Notes: a model not told the origin generated them from the sequence alone. Positions 1 through 6,018 are shown, counted from the first letter of the stretch. The stretch: 6,911 nt of DNA from Actinomycetota bacterium (GCA_005888465.1 VAYJ01000235.1:1-6911), one strand, 5' to 3'. Made by a program: numbers and translations.

Positions 1-915
1 ACGCCCTCGACCGAGGGAGAGGCGCCGTTCCACGAGCGCCGGCGGAGGTGGTTCGCGCGCGGGACCCGCGAGTACCCGATCTGGGTGGGCGTCGGGCTCC
101 TCGTGCTGGGCGCGGTGCTGCTCGCGAACCAGATCGGCGTGTGGCGGCCGGCGGTCGTCTGGGGCGTCGCCCTGATCGCGGTTGGGATCCTGCTCTTCCG
201 ACAGGGTCGCTCGCCCGAGCGCGCCCCCGCGGTGCCGGCCCCGCCACCGACGCGGAGCCTGCAGTCGGAAGAGCCCGAGGCGGCCCCCTCCCCGTCGCCT
301 CGCGTGCGCGAGCGCGCGACGCTGGGATGGGTGACCCTGGGGGTCGCGATCATCGCGGTCGGCGTGGTCGCCATGTTCCAGGCGACCGGTGCGTGGCACC
401 TCACGGCCGATCAGATCGTCGCCCTTCCGCTCGTCGTGTTGGGGCTGGGCCTGGTGATCGGCGCGTTGTGGGGGCGGGCACGCGGCCTGATCGTGCTCGG
501 CATCCTGATCGTCCCGGTACTGTTCGCGGCGAGCCTGGTGCGGGTGCCGTTCACCGGCGGGTTCGTCGACAGGTTCGTGCAGCCGCAGACGGTAGAGGAC
601 GTGCTGCCCGCGTACCATCTGGTGACCGGACAGCTGACGCTCGATCTCCGCGGCCTGACGTTCGACTCGGGCCCGGTCTCGATCATCGCGACCGCGGTCG
701 CGGGGCGGGTCCTGGTGCTCCTTCCCCCCGACGTGTCGGTTCAGATCCACGCGAAGTCGGGCGCGGGTGAGGTCTCGCTCTTCGGGACGACCTACGACGG
801 CCTGAAGGTGGATGTGCTCCGCACGTTCGAGCCGGCCTCGGGCTCGGTCACTGCCTTGCCGGCGCTCGTGCTCGACCTCGAGACGTCCTTCGGACAGGTG
901 GAGGTGGATGGATGA
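1..915 (+). CDS. LiaF-like multi-pass membrane protein with C-terminal toastrack-type domain, 5' end missing
   Basis: The frame is open from the first base, so the gene starts upstream; 304 residues are visible. A GTG at 85 is a possible start but would cut into the first membrane helix, so I do not use it. Visible residues 27-48 and 50-66 form a first helix pair, followed by a Pro/Glu-rich linker (about 70-105), a second pair (108-127, 139-158) and a fifth helix (162-180). Residues 197-303 are a beta-rich domain with the pattern of LiaF C-terminal (cell-wall-active antibiotic response, toastrack-like) domains: GQLTLDLRGL, AGRVLVLLPPDV, GAGEVSLFG and a closing SFGQVEVDG. Such proteins in high-GC Gram-positives often carry an N-terminal PspC domain and act in envelope-stress sensing. 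No PspC part is visible here, and the role is inferred from the family. The stop codon overlaps the start of the next gene. Confidence 0.8.
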   Translation, partial: TPSTEGEAPFHERRRRWFARGTREYPIWVGVGLLVLGAVLLANQIGVWRPAVVWGVALIAVGILLFRQGRSPERAPAVPAPPPTRSLQSEEPEAAPSPSPRVRERATLGWVTLGVAIIAVGVVAMFQATGAWHLTADQIVALPLVVLGLGLVIGALWGRARGLIVLGILIVPVLFAASLVRVPFTGGFVDRFVQPQTVEDVLPAYHLVTGQLTLDLRGLTFDSGPVSIIATAVAGRVLVLLPPDVSVQIHAKSGAGEVSLFGTTYDGLKVDVLRTFEPASGSVTALPALVLDLETSFGQVEVDG

Positions 916-1148
916 AGCGCCATCGGCTGGACCCGTTCTCGCTCGTGTTCGGCATCTCCTTCGCGGCCCTCGGGCTGGGCACGATGATCGGCCACTGGGA
1001 CGTGACGAACTGGAAGCTCCCATGGATCTGGCCGCTCCCGATCATCGCGATCGGCCTGCTGATCGTGGTGATGGCGGCCCGGTCCGAGCGGCGAGATCCG
1101 CCTACGCCGCCGGGATCTTCTTCGATGGATCCAGGAACGGAAGCGTGA
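912..1148 (+). CDS. Small two-helix membrane protein (LiaI/LiaF-like transmembrane unit)
   Basis: This 78-residue protein starts at an ATG that overlaps the upstream TGA as ATGA. A GAGGTGG at 901-907 lies four bases before the ATG, so translation is probably coupled to the LiaF-like gene. Residues about 8-27 and 36-56 are hydrophobic; the loop between them is short and Trp-rich. The tail is hydrophilic, with Ser, Pro and Arg. The two-helix pattern, with Gly-rich first helix and a second helix of the type WIWPLPIIAIGLLIVV, matches the helix pairs in the upstream protein, so both probably belong to the same LiaI/LiaF-type transmembrane class. Function is unknown; a partner or modulator role beside the LiaF-like protein is inference from the coupling. 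The last 47 bases overlap the 3' end of the opposing gene. Confidence 0.78.
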   Translation: MKRHRLDPFSLVFGISFAALGLGTMIGHWDVTNWKLPWIWPLPIIAIGLLIVVMAARSERRDPPTPPGSSSMDPGTEA

Positions 1149-2259
1149 CGACCCGTGCGGTAGTCGAACCCTGTGGCGAGTCGACCGTGAGCTCCGTGCC
1201 CGGCGCCCCGAGCTCGATGGGCACCCACGCGTAGCCGATGTTCTTCTGCAGGCGCGGCGACCAGATCGCGTCGGTGACGCGCCCGATCGGCCCGTCGCTC
1301 CCGCGGACCGGCCACGCCTCGGCCAGCTCGTAGGAGAGCTGGTCGTTCCCGAGCTCGACGCCGACCAGCTTGCGCCGAACGCCCTCCTTGGCGATCCGAA
1401 GGAGCGCGTCCTTGCCGACGTAGTCGGCCTGCTTGTCCAGGTCGACCAGACGCTCGAGCCCCGTGACCTCGAAGGGGTTGTTCTCGAGCGTCATGTCAGA
1501 CCGGTAGTTGAAGATGCCCGCCTCGATGCGGCGTGCCTCACACGGGGCGATCGGCCGGATGTCGTAGGCGCGGCCCGCCTCCATCACGCGCTCCCACAGC
1601 TCGTCGCCGCGGCTCGAGTCGCGCAGGTAGATCTCGAAGCCGACCTCGCCGGTCCACCCGGTTCGGCTGATCACGACGGGGATCCCGTCCAGCTCGGCCT
1701 CCGCGCACCAGTAGTAGCGGAGGTTGACCACGTCCTCGCCGAAGAGCGATCCGATGACCTCCTTCGAACGAGGCCCCTGGACCTGCATGGGCCAGACGTC
1801 GGGTTCGCGGATCTGCACGTCCATGCCCGAGTGCACGGCCACGCCCTTCGCCCAGAGCAGGACGTCGCTGTCGGCCAGGGACAGCCAGAAATGGTCCTCC
1901 GCCAGGCGAAGGAGCACGGGGTCGTTGATGATGCCGCCCGACTCGTCGGTGATGAGCACGTACTTGCACTGTCCGACCGCGCAAGTGGAGAGGTCGCGCG
2001 GGGTGAGCATGTCCGTGAACCGGAAAGCGTCGGGGCCGGTGATCTCCACCTGGCGCTCGACCCCGACGTCCCAGACCGTCACCTTCTTGAGCAGATGCCA
2101 GTACTCGACGATCGGGTCGTCGTAGTACCCGGGGAGGTACGTGTGGTTGTAGATGTCGTATGCGGTGCAGCCGTAGCGCCGTGTCGCCTCGAAGAAGGGC
2201 GACTTCCGATACCAGGGGCCGAAGAACAAGGTGCTCGAACCGCTCTCCAGGACATGCAT
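1102..2259 (-). CDS. DmdA/GcvT-family folate-dependent aminomethyltransferase-like enzyme
   Basis: The product has 385 residues, normal for the family. I chose ATG 2257-2259 because it has GGAGG six bases upstream and because the sequence after it (RKSPFFEATRRYG, then YNHTYLPGYYDDP) matches the family's N terminus. The frame extends upstream to 2391, but that adds 44 unlikely residues. GcvT-fold hallmarks are GPDAFRFTDMLTPRDL (75-90), a ADSDVLLWAKG stretch (129-139), QVQGPRSKEV (159-168), RTGWTGEVGFEIYL (199-212), RRIEAGIFNYRSDMTLENNPFE (243-264; the MTLENNPFE part is not the classic GcvT form) and YVGKDAL (280-286). The family moves a methyl or aminomethyl carbon onto tetrahydrofolate; classic GcvT works with GcvH/GcvP, whereas DmdA demethylates dimethylsulfoniopropionate. 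No glycine-cleavage genes are nearby, and the ERQVEITGPDA and NPFE features look closer to the DmdA-like branch. The substrate cannot be assigned from sequence alone. The 3' end overlaps the opposing small membrane-protein gene. Confidence 0.85.
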   Translation of the reverse strand: MHVLESGSSTLFFGPWYRKSPFFEATRRYGCTAYDIYNHTYLPGYYDDPIVEYWHLLKKVTVWDVGVERQVEITGPDAFRFTDMLTPRDLSTCAVGQCKYVLITDESGGIINDPVLLRLAEDHFWLSLADSDVLLWAKGVAVHSGMDVQIREPDVWPMQVQGPRSKEVIGSLFGEDVVNLRYYWCAEAELDGIPVVISRTGWTGEVGFEIYLRDSSRGDELWERVMEAGRAYDIRPIAPCEARRIEAGIFNYRSDMTLENNPFEVTGLERLVDLDKQADYVGKDALLRIAKEGVRRKLVGVELGNDQLSYELAEAWPVRGSDGPIGRVTDAIWSPRLQKNIGYAWVPIELGAPGTELTVDSPQGSTTARVVTLPFLDPSKKIPAA

Positions 2260-2263
2260 AGGG

Positions 2264-2271
2264 CCCCTCCC
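2264..2271 (-). promoter_or_regulatory. Shine-Dalgarno site of the DmdA/GcvT-like gene
   Basis: Read on the minus strand this is GGGAGGGG, with the GGAGG core ending six bases before ATG 2257-2259. It decides the start: no comparable site precedes the upstream in-frame candidates at 2322 and 2391. Confidence 0.7.
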
Positions 2272-2272
2272 T

Positions 2273-2305
2273 TTCGGTTCCGAACGGAAACTGAACGGTC
2301 GTTCA
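2273..2305. promoter_or_regulatory. Palindrome cluster, candidate TetR-type operator
   Basis: TGAACGGTCGTTCA at 2292-2305 has perfect six-base arms (TGAACG / CGTTCA) around two bases, the size and form of many TetR-family operators. Next to it, TTCCGAACGGAA (2278-2289) and the overlapping TTCGGTTCCGAA (2273-2284) are further inverted repeats with five-base arms around two bases. The cluster lies 14-46 bases upstream of the DmdA/GcvT-like start codon, just downstream of the candidate -10, where a bound repressor would block transcription. No regulator gene is present in the window, so the regulator class is inference from operator shape. Confidence 0.45.
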
Positions 2306-2310
2306 AATGG

Positions 2311-2340
2311 ATTCTCGCCCATCGCCGTTCCGGTGGGCAA
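2311..2340 (-). promoter_or_regulatory. Candidate promoter for the DmdA/GcvT-like gene
   Basis: On the minus strand TTGCCC (2335-2340) and GAGAAT (2311-2316) are separated by 18 bases; each matches four of six sigma-70-type consensus positions. A start about seven bases downstream would fall inside the palindrome at 2292-2305. The gap of 100 bases after the upstream gene leaves room for an independent promoter. In GC-rich DNA such matches are weak evidence alone. Confidence 0.3.
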
Positions 2341-2359
2341 GCGGAGGTGGAGGCTCGCG

Positions 2360-3325
2360 TCAGGGGCAGTTGGCCTGGGCTGAGCCGGCATCGACCATGC
2401 AGGCCGACTCGTCGACCGCCTCGAACGCGGATGCAGGGACAGCCTTCAGCTGGTCCAAGACCTGGTTCGTCCAACGGCTGTCCTCGGTTCCCTGGAAGAA
2501 CCAGTTCGAGCCGTTGTCCGCGAGGATCAGGCCGTATCGCTTCATCGCGGTGAGCACGATCCTGGCCGCACGCCCGAACCCTCGCAGGCTGAAGCTCGCC
2601 TTGAGGCGGAACCGGGCTCCCATGGGAGGGTACAGGGGGTTGCACGTACCAGCGTCGTGGCGCGCCGGCCACAGGTGCGAGCAATCCGTGAGGGCGGCCG
2701 TGAAGCGGATGGCGTGTCGGATCGCCCCGGCCTGGATCTCGTCGACGCGCACCAGACCCGGCAGAATGGGGAGCCCGGCGGCGTCGGCCGAGGTCCACGT
2801 GTCCGGCCGGAGCGCATCGGAACCGAGCGAGAAGATAGCGCCGCTTCCGGCGGTCGGATTGCCGTCGTTCCACGACGCGCCGAAGAGCTCGTACAGCGTG
2901 CACGTGTCCTTGTTGACCATCAGAGCATGAGCGTCGGAGCCCTGCTCGAGCGGGATGTCGGCGCCGAACGGATAGGGCCCCGGGTCACTCTCGTCGGAGT
3001 AGACGAACGTGATGTATTCGGTGGGGTGCGTGTCGTCGACCACCGCGAAGGGAAGCCCGTACGGGGGAGCGCCGAAGTCGGGATGTAGGTTGGTGGTCGA
3101 GGCGTCCATCGAGGCGAGCCACGCGTCGCTTTTCGTGTTCACGGGAAGCTTCGAGATATCGATGTTCCATATGTTGTCGGCGGGGAAGACCGTGCAGCTC
3201 GTCCCCGGGATGGCGGCGCGCGAGACACGCATTCGTCGACGGGACGGCACGCTCGAGGCCGGTGTCGCCATTGCACCGGAGGCGAAGCAAACGATCAGAA
3301 CGAGCGCCGTTCGGTATCTCCACAT
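2360..3325 (-). CDS. Secreted conserved protein of unknown function with six mature cysteines
   Basis: From ATG 3323-3325 the product has 321 residues. This start gives a clean signal peptide: basic WRYR, a hydrophobic core to about residue 18, and an ASGAMA/TPASS cleavage region near residue 20. A TTG at 3361 would add 12 residues before it; neither start has a good ribosome site. The mature part begins with CTVFPADNIWN (44-54), then HPDFGAPPYGLPF (81-93), YSDESDPGPYPFGADIPLE (109-127), SGAIFSL, RPDTWTSADAAGLPILPGLVR (173-193), PPMGARFRLKASF (233-245) and YGLILADNGSNWFFQG (264-279). These dense, Gly/Pro/Asp-rich blocks look like a conserved exported family found in soil actinobacteria and relatives, but I cannot name a domain or activity. 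Cysteines 44, 142, 215, 228, 309 and 320 could form three disulfides outside the cell. The conserved acidic and His residues would suit metal or carbohydrate binding, which is speculation. It lies upstream of, and codirectional with, the DmdA/GcvT-like gene. Confidence 0.8.
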   Translation of the reverse strand: MWRYRTALVLIVCFASGAMATPASSVPSRRRMRVSRAAIPGTSCTVFPADNIWNIDISKLPVNTKSDAWLASMDASTTNLHPDFGAPPYGLPFAVVDDTHPTEYITFVYSDESDPGPYPFGADIPLEQGSDAHALMVNKDTCTLYELFGASWNDGNPTAGSGAIFSLGSDALRPDTWTSADAAGLPILPGLVRVDEIQAGAIRHAIRFTAALTDCSHLWPARHDAGTCNPLYPPMGARFRLKASFSLRGFGRAARIVLTAMKRYGLILADNGSNWFFQGTEDSRWTNQVLDQLKAVPASAFEAVDESACMVDAGSAQANCP

Positions 3326-3383
3326 GGAGGCGACGGTGCCGCACAGCACTGCCGAGGTCAATCCGACGTCCGACCCATCTCCG

Positions 3384-3397
3384 CCCCCGGACGGGGG
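3384..3397. other. Short GC hairpin in the divergent intergenic region
   Basis: CCCCC (3384-3388), a GGAC loop and GGGGG (3393-3397) can pair. The 146 bases between the divergent starts at 3325 and 3472 hold this hairpin, a candidate -10 for the rightward gene and nothing else I can support. There is no T-tract, so it is not called a terminator. Confidence 0.3.
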
Positions 3398-3445
3398 ATG
3401 CCTCGCACCGTAGGGAATCGGCCTGCGTTCTTGGTCGCACCCCGC

Positions 3446-3451
3446 TAGAGT
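3446..3451 (+). promoter_or_regulatory. Candidate -10 element for the rightward operon
   Basis: TAGAGT fits the TAnnnT pattern of actinobacterial -10 boxes. Transcription starting about seven bases downstream would give a very short leader that still includes the ribosome site at 3459-3465. No convincing -35 hexamer is seen 16-18 bases upstream. Confidence 0.3.
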
Positions 3452-3458
3452 CCGGCGC

Positions 3459-3465
3459 GAGGAGG
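3459..3465 (+). promoter_or_regulatory. Shine-Dalgarno site of the small anchored protein gene
   Basis: GAGGAGG, core GGAGG at 3461-3465, ends six bases before GTG 3472. It selects this GTG over the ATG at 3499 and over the longer in-frame extension to 3262, which would run through the divergent promoter region. Confidence 0.65.
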
Positions 3466-3471
3466 CCGGGC

Positions 3472-3933
3472 GTGTCGATCGCGGGATATCGAAGGCCCAT
3501 GTTCGTCCGGCCGTCGCGGCGGTGGGCCCGGCTCTTGGCCCTGGTCCTGGCCGTCACGGCCGTAACGACGGCCGGCGTCGTCGGGGTGGTTCGGCTCCGG
3601 CGCCCCGGCGGTGTCCTGATCCACGGGACGTTCACGATGTTCGAACCGCTCGCCTGCGACCAGGCGAGCCCCTCGAGCATCCTGCACACCGAGCTCGTCT
3701 TCAGCGACCAGGACGAGGCCGAGGTCGGCACCGCGATCGTCTCGACCGGGGTCCGGTTCGCGACCGAATCGGTGCGCGGCTTCGTGCACTGCCGGGAGTC
3801 AGGGACGTACTCCCTGCGCGTGCGCCGCGCCACGTCCTATGTGGTGACCATCCCGGCCTACGGTGAGGTCCTTCCCGCCGTCAGCTACGCGGGCCTCGCC
3901 GCCGTGCAGTTCCGGTACGACCTCCACTACTGA
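3472..3933 (+). CDS. Small membrane-anchored exported protein, function unknown
   Basis: The product has 153 residues, starting at GTG 3472 with an ideal ribosome site. Residues 1-20 are basic (RPSRRWAR), and residues 21-40 form one hydrophobic helix without an obvious cleavage site, followed by RLRRPGG. It is probably anchored by this N-terminal helix. The outer part (45-153) looks all-beta, with alternating hydrophobic strands such as GVLIHGTFTMF, YSLRVRRATSYVVTIPAY and AAVQFRYDLHY. Two cysteines (62 and 107) may form a disulfide. I do not recognise a family. Only 15 bases separate its stop from the next start on the same strand, so the two are probably cotranscribed, and both products place a beta-rich domain outside the membrane. 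A physical partnership with the beta-propeller protein is inference. Confidence 0.7.
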   Translation: MSIAGYRRPMFVRPSRRWARLLALVLAVTAVTTAGVVGVVRLRRPGGVLIHGTFTMFEPLACDQASPSSILHTELVFSDQDEAEVGTAIVSTGVRFATESVRGFVHCRESGTYSLRVRRATSYVVTIPAYGEVLPAVSYAGLAAVQFRYDLHY

Positions 3934-3948
3934 GCGGGACCTTCCGAG

Positions 3949-6018
3949 ATGCGACCAGCCTCGAACGTTCGAAGCCGGCGGTCGCGATTCTCGATCGTGG
4001 TCGTCGTGCTCGCGCTTGCGGTCTCCGGGGTCGCCGTCTGGCGCTGGCGCTCGGGCGGCACGAGCCCACCGGCCGGGTCGAATGGCGGGTCCCTGGCGTC
4101 GCCGGGACCATCCGGGTCGCCCGGCGGCGGCGAGCCGGGCCCGATCAACACGGCCTTCCCCGGGCTCACGACCTTCCGGGGCAACGCGACGCGCGACTTC
4201 TACGGCAGCGGTCCCATGCCCTCGAACCCCCACGTGCTGTGGCGGTACCCGACGACCGGCGGGCTCTGCGCGAAGTCGAACGGGAGCGGGATCGGCTTCC
4301 ATGCGGGCACGAGGGTGTGGTGCGGGACCGGCTGGACGGGGCAGCCCAACGTCATCCCGAACGCTCGCGGCGGCACCGAGGTCCGCATCGGCGCGTTCGA
4401 CCGCGCCTACCACTTCCTGAATGGGCTGACCGGCAAGCCGATGCGGCACGACCTGGCGACAGGCGACCTCGCGAAAGGGTCGGCGACCACGGACGCGCAA
4501 GGATACCCGCTCTACTACGGCGGGTCGCGGGACAACCTCCTGCGCGTCATCGCGCTCGACAGGGCCAAGCCAACGGTGCTCTGGTCGCTGGATGCGATGA
4601 GCGCGCCGAACCCGACCTGGAACAACGACTGGGACGGTGCGCCGCTCGAGGTGGGCGACTACCTGATGGAGGGCGGGGAGAACTCGTACTTCTACATCAT
4701 CAAGCTGAACCGCCGGTACGGGCTGAACGGGCTCGTCCAGGTGAACCCCAAGATCGTGATGCTCGTGCCCGGGTGGGATCCGGCGCTCCTGCAGGCGATC
4801 GGCGACGACGACATCTCGATCGAGAACTCTCCGGCCTTCGATGCGCAGCGAGGGATCGTATACTTCGCGAACTCCGGCGGCCTCGTGCAGGGGTGGGACG
4901 TGAGCGACCTGCTTGCGGGTGGGACCGTCTACCGGCAGGTGTTCCGATTCTGGGACGGTGACGACACGGACGCGACGATCGTCATCGACCCGCAGGGCGA
5001 CCTGATCGTGGCCCGCCACATCGAGGAGAGCTTCAATCGCACACGGTCCGGCCCGACCGATCGTTCGATCGGGAGCCTGATGAAGCTCGACCCTCGCAAC
5101 CCGGGGAACCCCGTGGTGTGGTCGGTGCGTGCCGGGAGCGACCTGCCGGACGGCGGCATGCTGGGAACGCCTGCATACGACCGGGGCACCATCTACGCGC
5201 TCGCGACCGACGGCGAGCTGGTCGCCGTCGAGGACCAGACCGGAGCCGTGCTTTGGCGGATGGTCGGCGTGTTCACCAAGCCGACCTGGACGTCGCCGGT
5301 CGCGATCGGTGGCGACCTGCTGGTCGGGGACTGCGCGGGGGTACTGCGCAACTTCGACATCTCGGATCCTTCCATCCAGCCTCGCGAGCGCTGGCGGGTG
5401 CAGCTCTCGGGCTGCATCGAGTCGACGCCGGCCGTGTGGGACGGGATGATCTGGGTCGGCACCCGTGGAGGCTCGTTCGAACCGGATAGGAGGACGCAAA
5501 TGTTCCACCTCGGCACGCCCGTCTGGCAGATCGTCGTGCGCTCGCTCGTCGTCTACCTGGCCGTGTTCGTCGGCTTCCGGCTAACCGGCAAGCGCGAGCT
5601 GGGCCAGATGACGATCTTCGACCTGGTGCTCATCCTGCTGATCGCGAACGCCGTGCAGAACGCGATGGTCGGGCAGGACGTGTCGCTGCAGGGGGGGCTC
5701 GTGGCCGCGGCCGTGCTGCTCGTGGTGAACCGGCTCGTTGCCGAGGCGCGACTGCGAAGCCCGCTCGTGAGCCGGCTGTTCGAGGGGCAGCCGACCGTCC
5801 TGGTCGAGCGGGGCCGCCTGTTGTCTGCGCACATCCACCGTCAGGGCCTCTCCGAAGAGGACCTGTGGATGGCGTTGCGCGAGCACGGCATCGATCGCCT
5901 CGAGGACGTGCAGCTTGCGGTGCTCGAGACCGACGGATCGATCAGCATCGTGCCGACCTCGGCGCAGACCTACCGGTCGCACCGCCCCCGCGCACGGGCG
6001 ATCCGGAAGAAGAGCTAG
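3949..6018 (+). CDS. Anchored extracellular beta-propeller protein in frame with a DUF421/YetF membrane protein
   Basis: The open frame has 689 residues. Residues 15-33 are a membrane anchor after a basic RSRRSR, and 36-66 are a Gly/Ser/Pro linker. About 70-510 is a PQQ-type (quinoprotein-like) beta-propeller: repeated strand turns of the kind VLWRYPTTGG, VIALDRAKPTVLWSL, GIVYFANSGG, TIYALATDGELVAVEDQTGAVLWRMVG and MIWVGTRGG. Four cysteines (107, 125, 462, 489) may form two disulfides. Acidic loops (NNDWDG, WDGDDTDA) could bind calcium, though no cofactor site can be assigned. Residues 518-689 are a complete DUF421/YetF protein (see the entry at 5500). Propellers of this type bind quinones, act as enzymes or serve as scaffolds. 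The start ATG has only a weak ribosome site but lies 15 bases after the preceding gene, suggesting coupling. The propeller looks finished at about residue 509, where a gene of this type would normally stop, so two adjacent genes remain a serious alternative. Confidence 0.7.
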   Translation: MRPASNVRSRRSRFSIVVVVLALAVSGVAVWRWRSGGTSPPAGSNGGSLASPGPSGSPGGGEPGPINTAFPGLTTFRGNATRDFYGSGPMPSNPHVLWRYPTTGGLCAKSNGSGIGFHAGTRVWCGTGWTGQPNVIPNARGGTEVRIGAFDRAYHFLNGLTGKPMRHDLATGDLAKGSATTDAQGYPLYYGGSRDNLLRVIALDRAKPTVLWSLDAMSAPNPTWNNDWDGAPLEVGDYLMEGGENSYFYIIKLNRRYGLNGLVQVNPKIVMLVPGWDPALLQAIGDDDISIENSPAFDAQRGIVYFANSGGLVQGWDVSDLLAGGTVYRQVFRFWDGDDTDATIVIDPQGDLIVARHIEESFNRTRSGPTDRSIGSLMKLDPRNPGNPVVWSVRAGSDLPDGGMLGTPAYDRGTIYALATDGELVAVEDQTGAVLWRMVGVFTKPTWTSPVAIGGDLLVGDCAGVLRNFDISDPSIQPRERWRVQLSGCIESTPAVWDGMIWVGTRGGSFEPDRRTQMFHLGTPVWQIVVRSLVVYLAVFVGFRLTGKRELGQMTIFDLVLILLIANAVQNAMVGQDVSLQGGLVAAAVLLVVNRLVAEARLRSPLVSRLFEGQPTVLVERGRLLSAHIHRQGLSEEDLWMALREHGIDRLEDVQLAVLETDGSISIVPTSAQTYRSHRPRARAIRKKS
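5488..5493 (+). promoter_or_regulatory. Internal Shine-Dalgarno site before the YetF start
   Basis: AGGAGG with a six-base spacer to ATG 5500, a near-ideal site inside an open reading frame and exactly at a domain boundary. A TAG at 5487-5489 overlaps it but is out of frame with the propeller. Confidence 0.65.
5500..6018 (+). CDS. DUF421/YetF-family membrane protein, alternative independent start
   Basis: Starting at ATG 5500 this is a 172-residue protein with the usual length and layout of DUF421 (YetF/YcaP) proteins, so it could be made alone as well as part of the longer frame. Residues about 9-26, 38-58 and 64-80 are membrane segments. The conserved RLTGKRELGQMTIFDLVLILLIANAVQNAMVG block spans residues 27-58. 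The cytoplasmic beta-alpha-beta domain follows: GQPTVLVERGRLL (96-108), GLSEEDLWMALREHGI (116-131), DVQLAVLETDGSISIVP (136-152), then a basic tail. The family is widespread and poorly understood; some members affect spore membrane properties. The preferred AGGAGG at 5488-5493 argues that this start is used. The 3' end shares CTAG with the opposing FTCD gene. Confidence 0.6.
   Translation: MFHLGTPVWQIVVRSLVVYLAVFVGFRLTGKRELGQMTIFDLVLILLIANAVQNAMVGQDVSLQGGLVAAAVLLVVNRLVAEARLRSPLVSRLFEGQPTVLVERGRLLSAHIHRQGLSEEDLWMALREHGIDRLEDVQLAVLETDGSISIVPTSAQTYRSHRPRARAIRKKS

Noticed and set aside
48..770. 240-codon + strand frame overlapping the LiaF-like gene
   Set aside because: Low-complexity Arg/Gly/Pro composition and no membrane or domain pattern, while the overlapping frame has clear helices and a LiaF-type C terminus.
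2260..2391. 44-residue N-terminal extension of the DmdA/GcvT-like protein
   Set aside because: It would overlap the upstream gene's 3' end and read through the promoter and operator candidates; ATG 2259 has the ribosome site and the family N terminus follows it.
3384..3397. Intrinsic terminator
   Set aside because: The hairpin has no following T-run on either strand and lies between two divergent gene starts, not after a gene end.
3262..3471. 70-residue N-terminal extension of the small anchored protein
   Set aside because: Arg-rich, crosses the divergent promoter region and places the signal anchor far inside; GTG 3472 has GAGGAGG.
2985..3833. Minus-strand frame across the divergent intergenic region
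   Set aside because: It runs over the signal-peptide end of the secreted protein and the 5' half of the anchored protein, with composition typical of shadow frames.
3799..5508. 569-codon open frame on the minus strand opposite the propeller gene
   Set aside because: It is Arg/Pro/His-rich with no domain pattern, and the opposite strand has clear propeller motifs. A GC-rich shadow frame.
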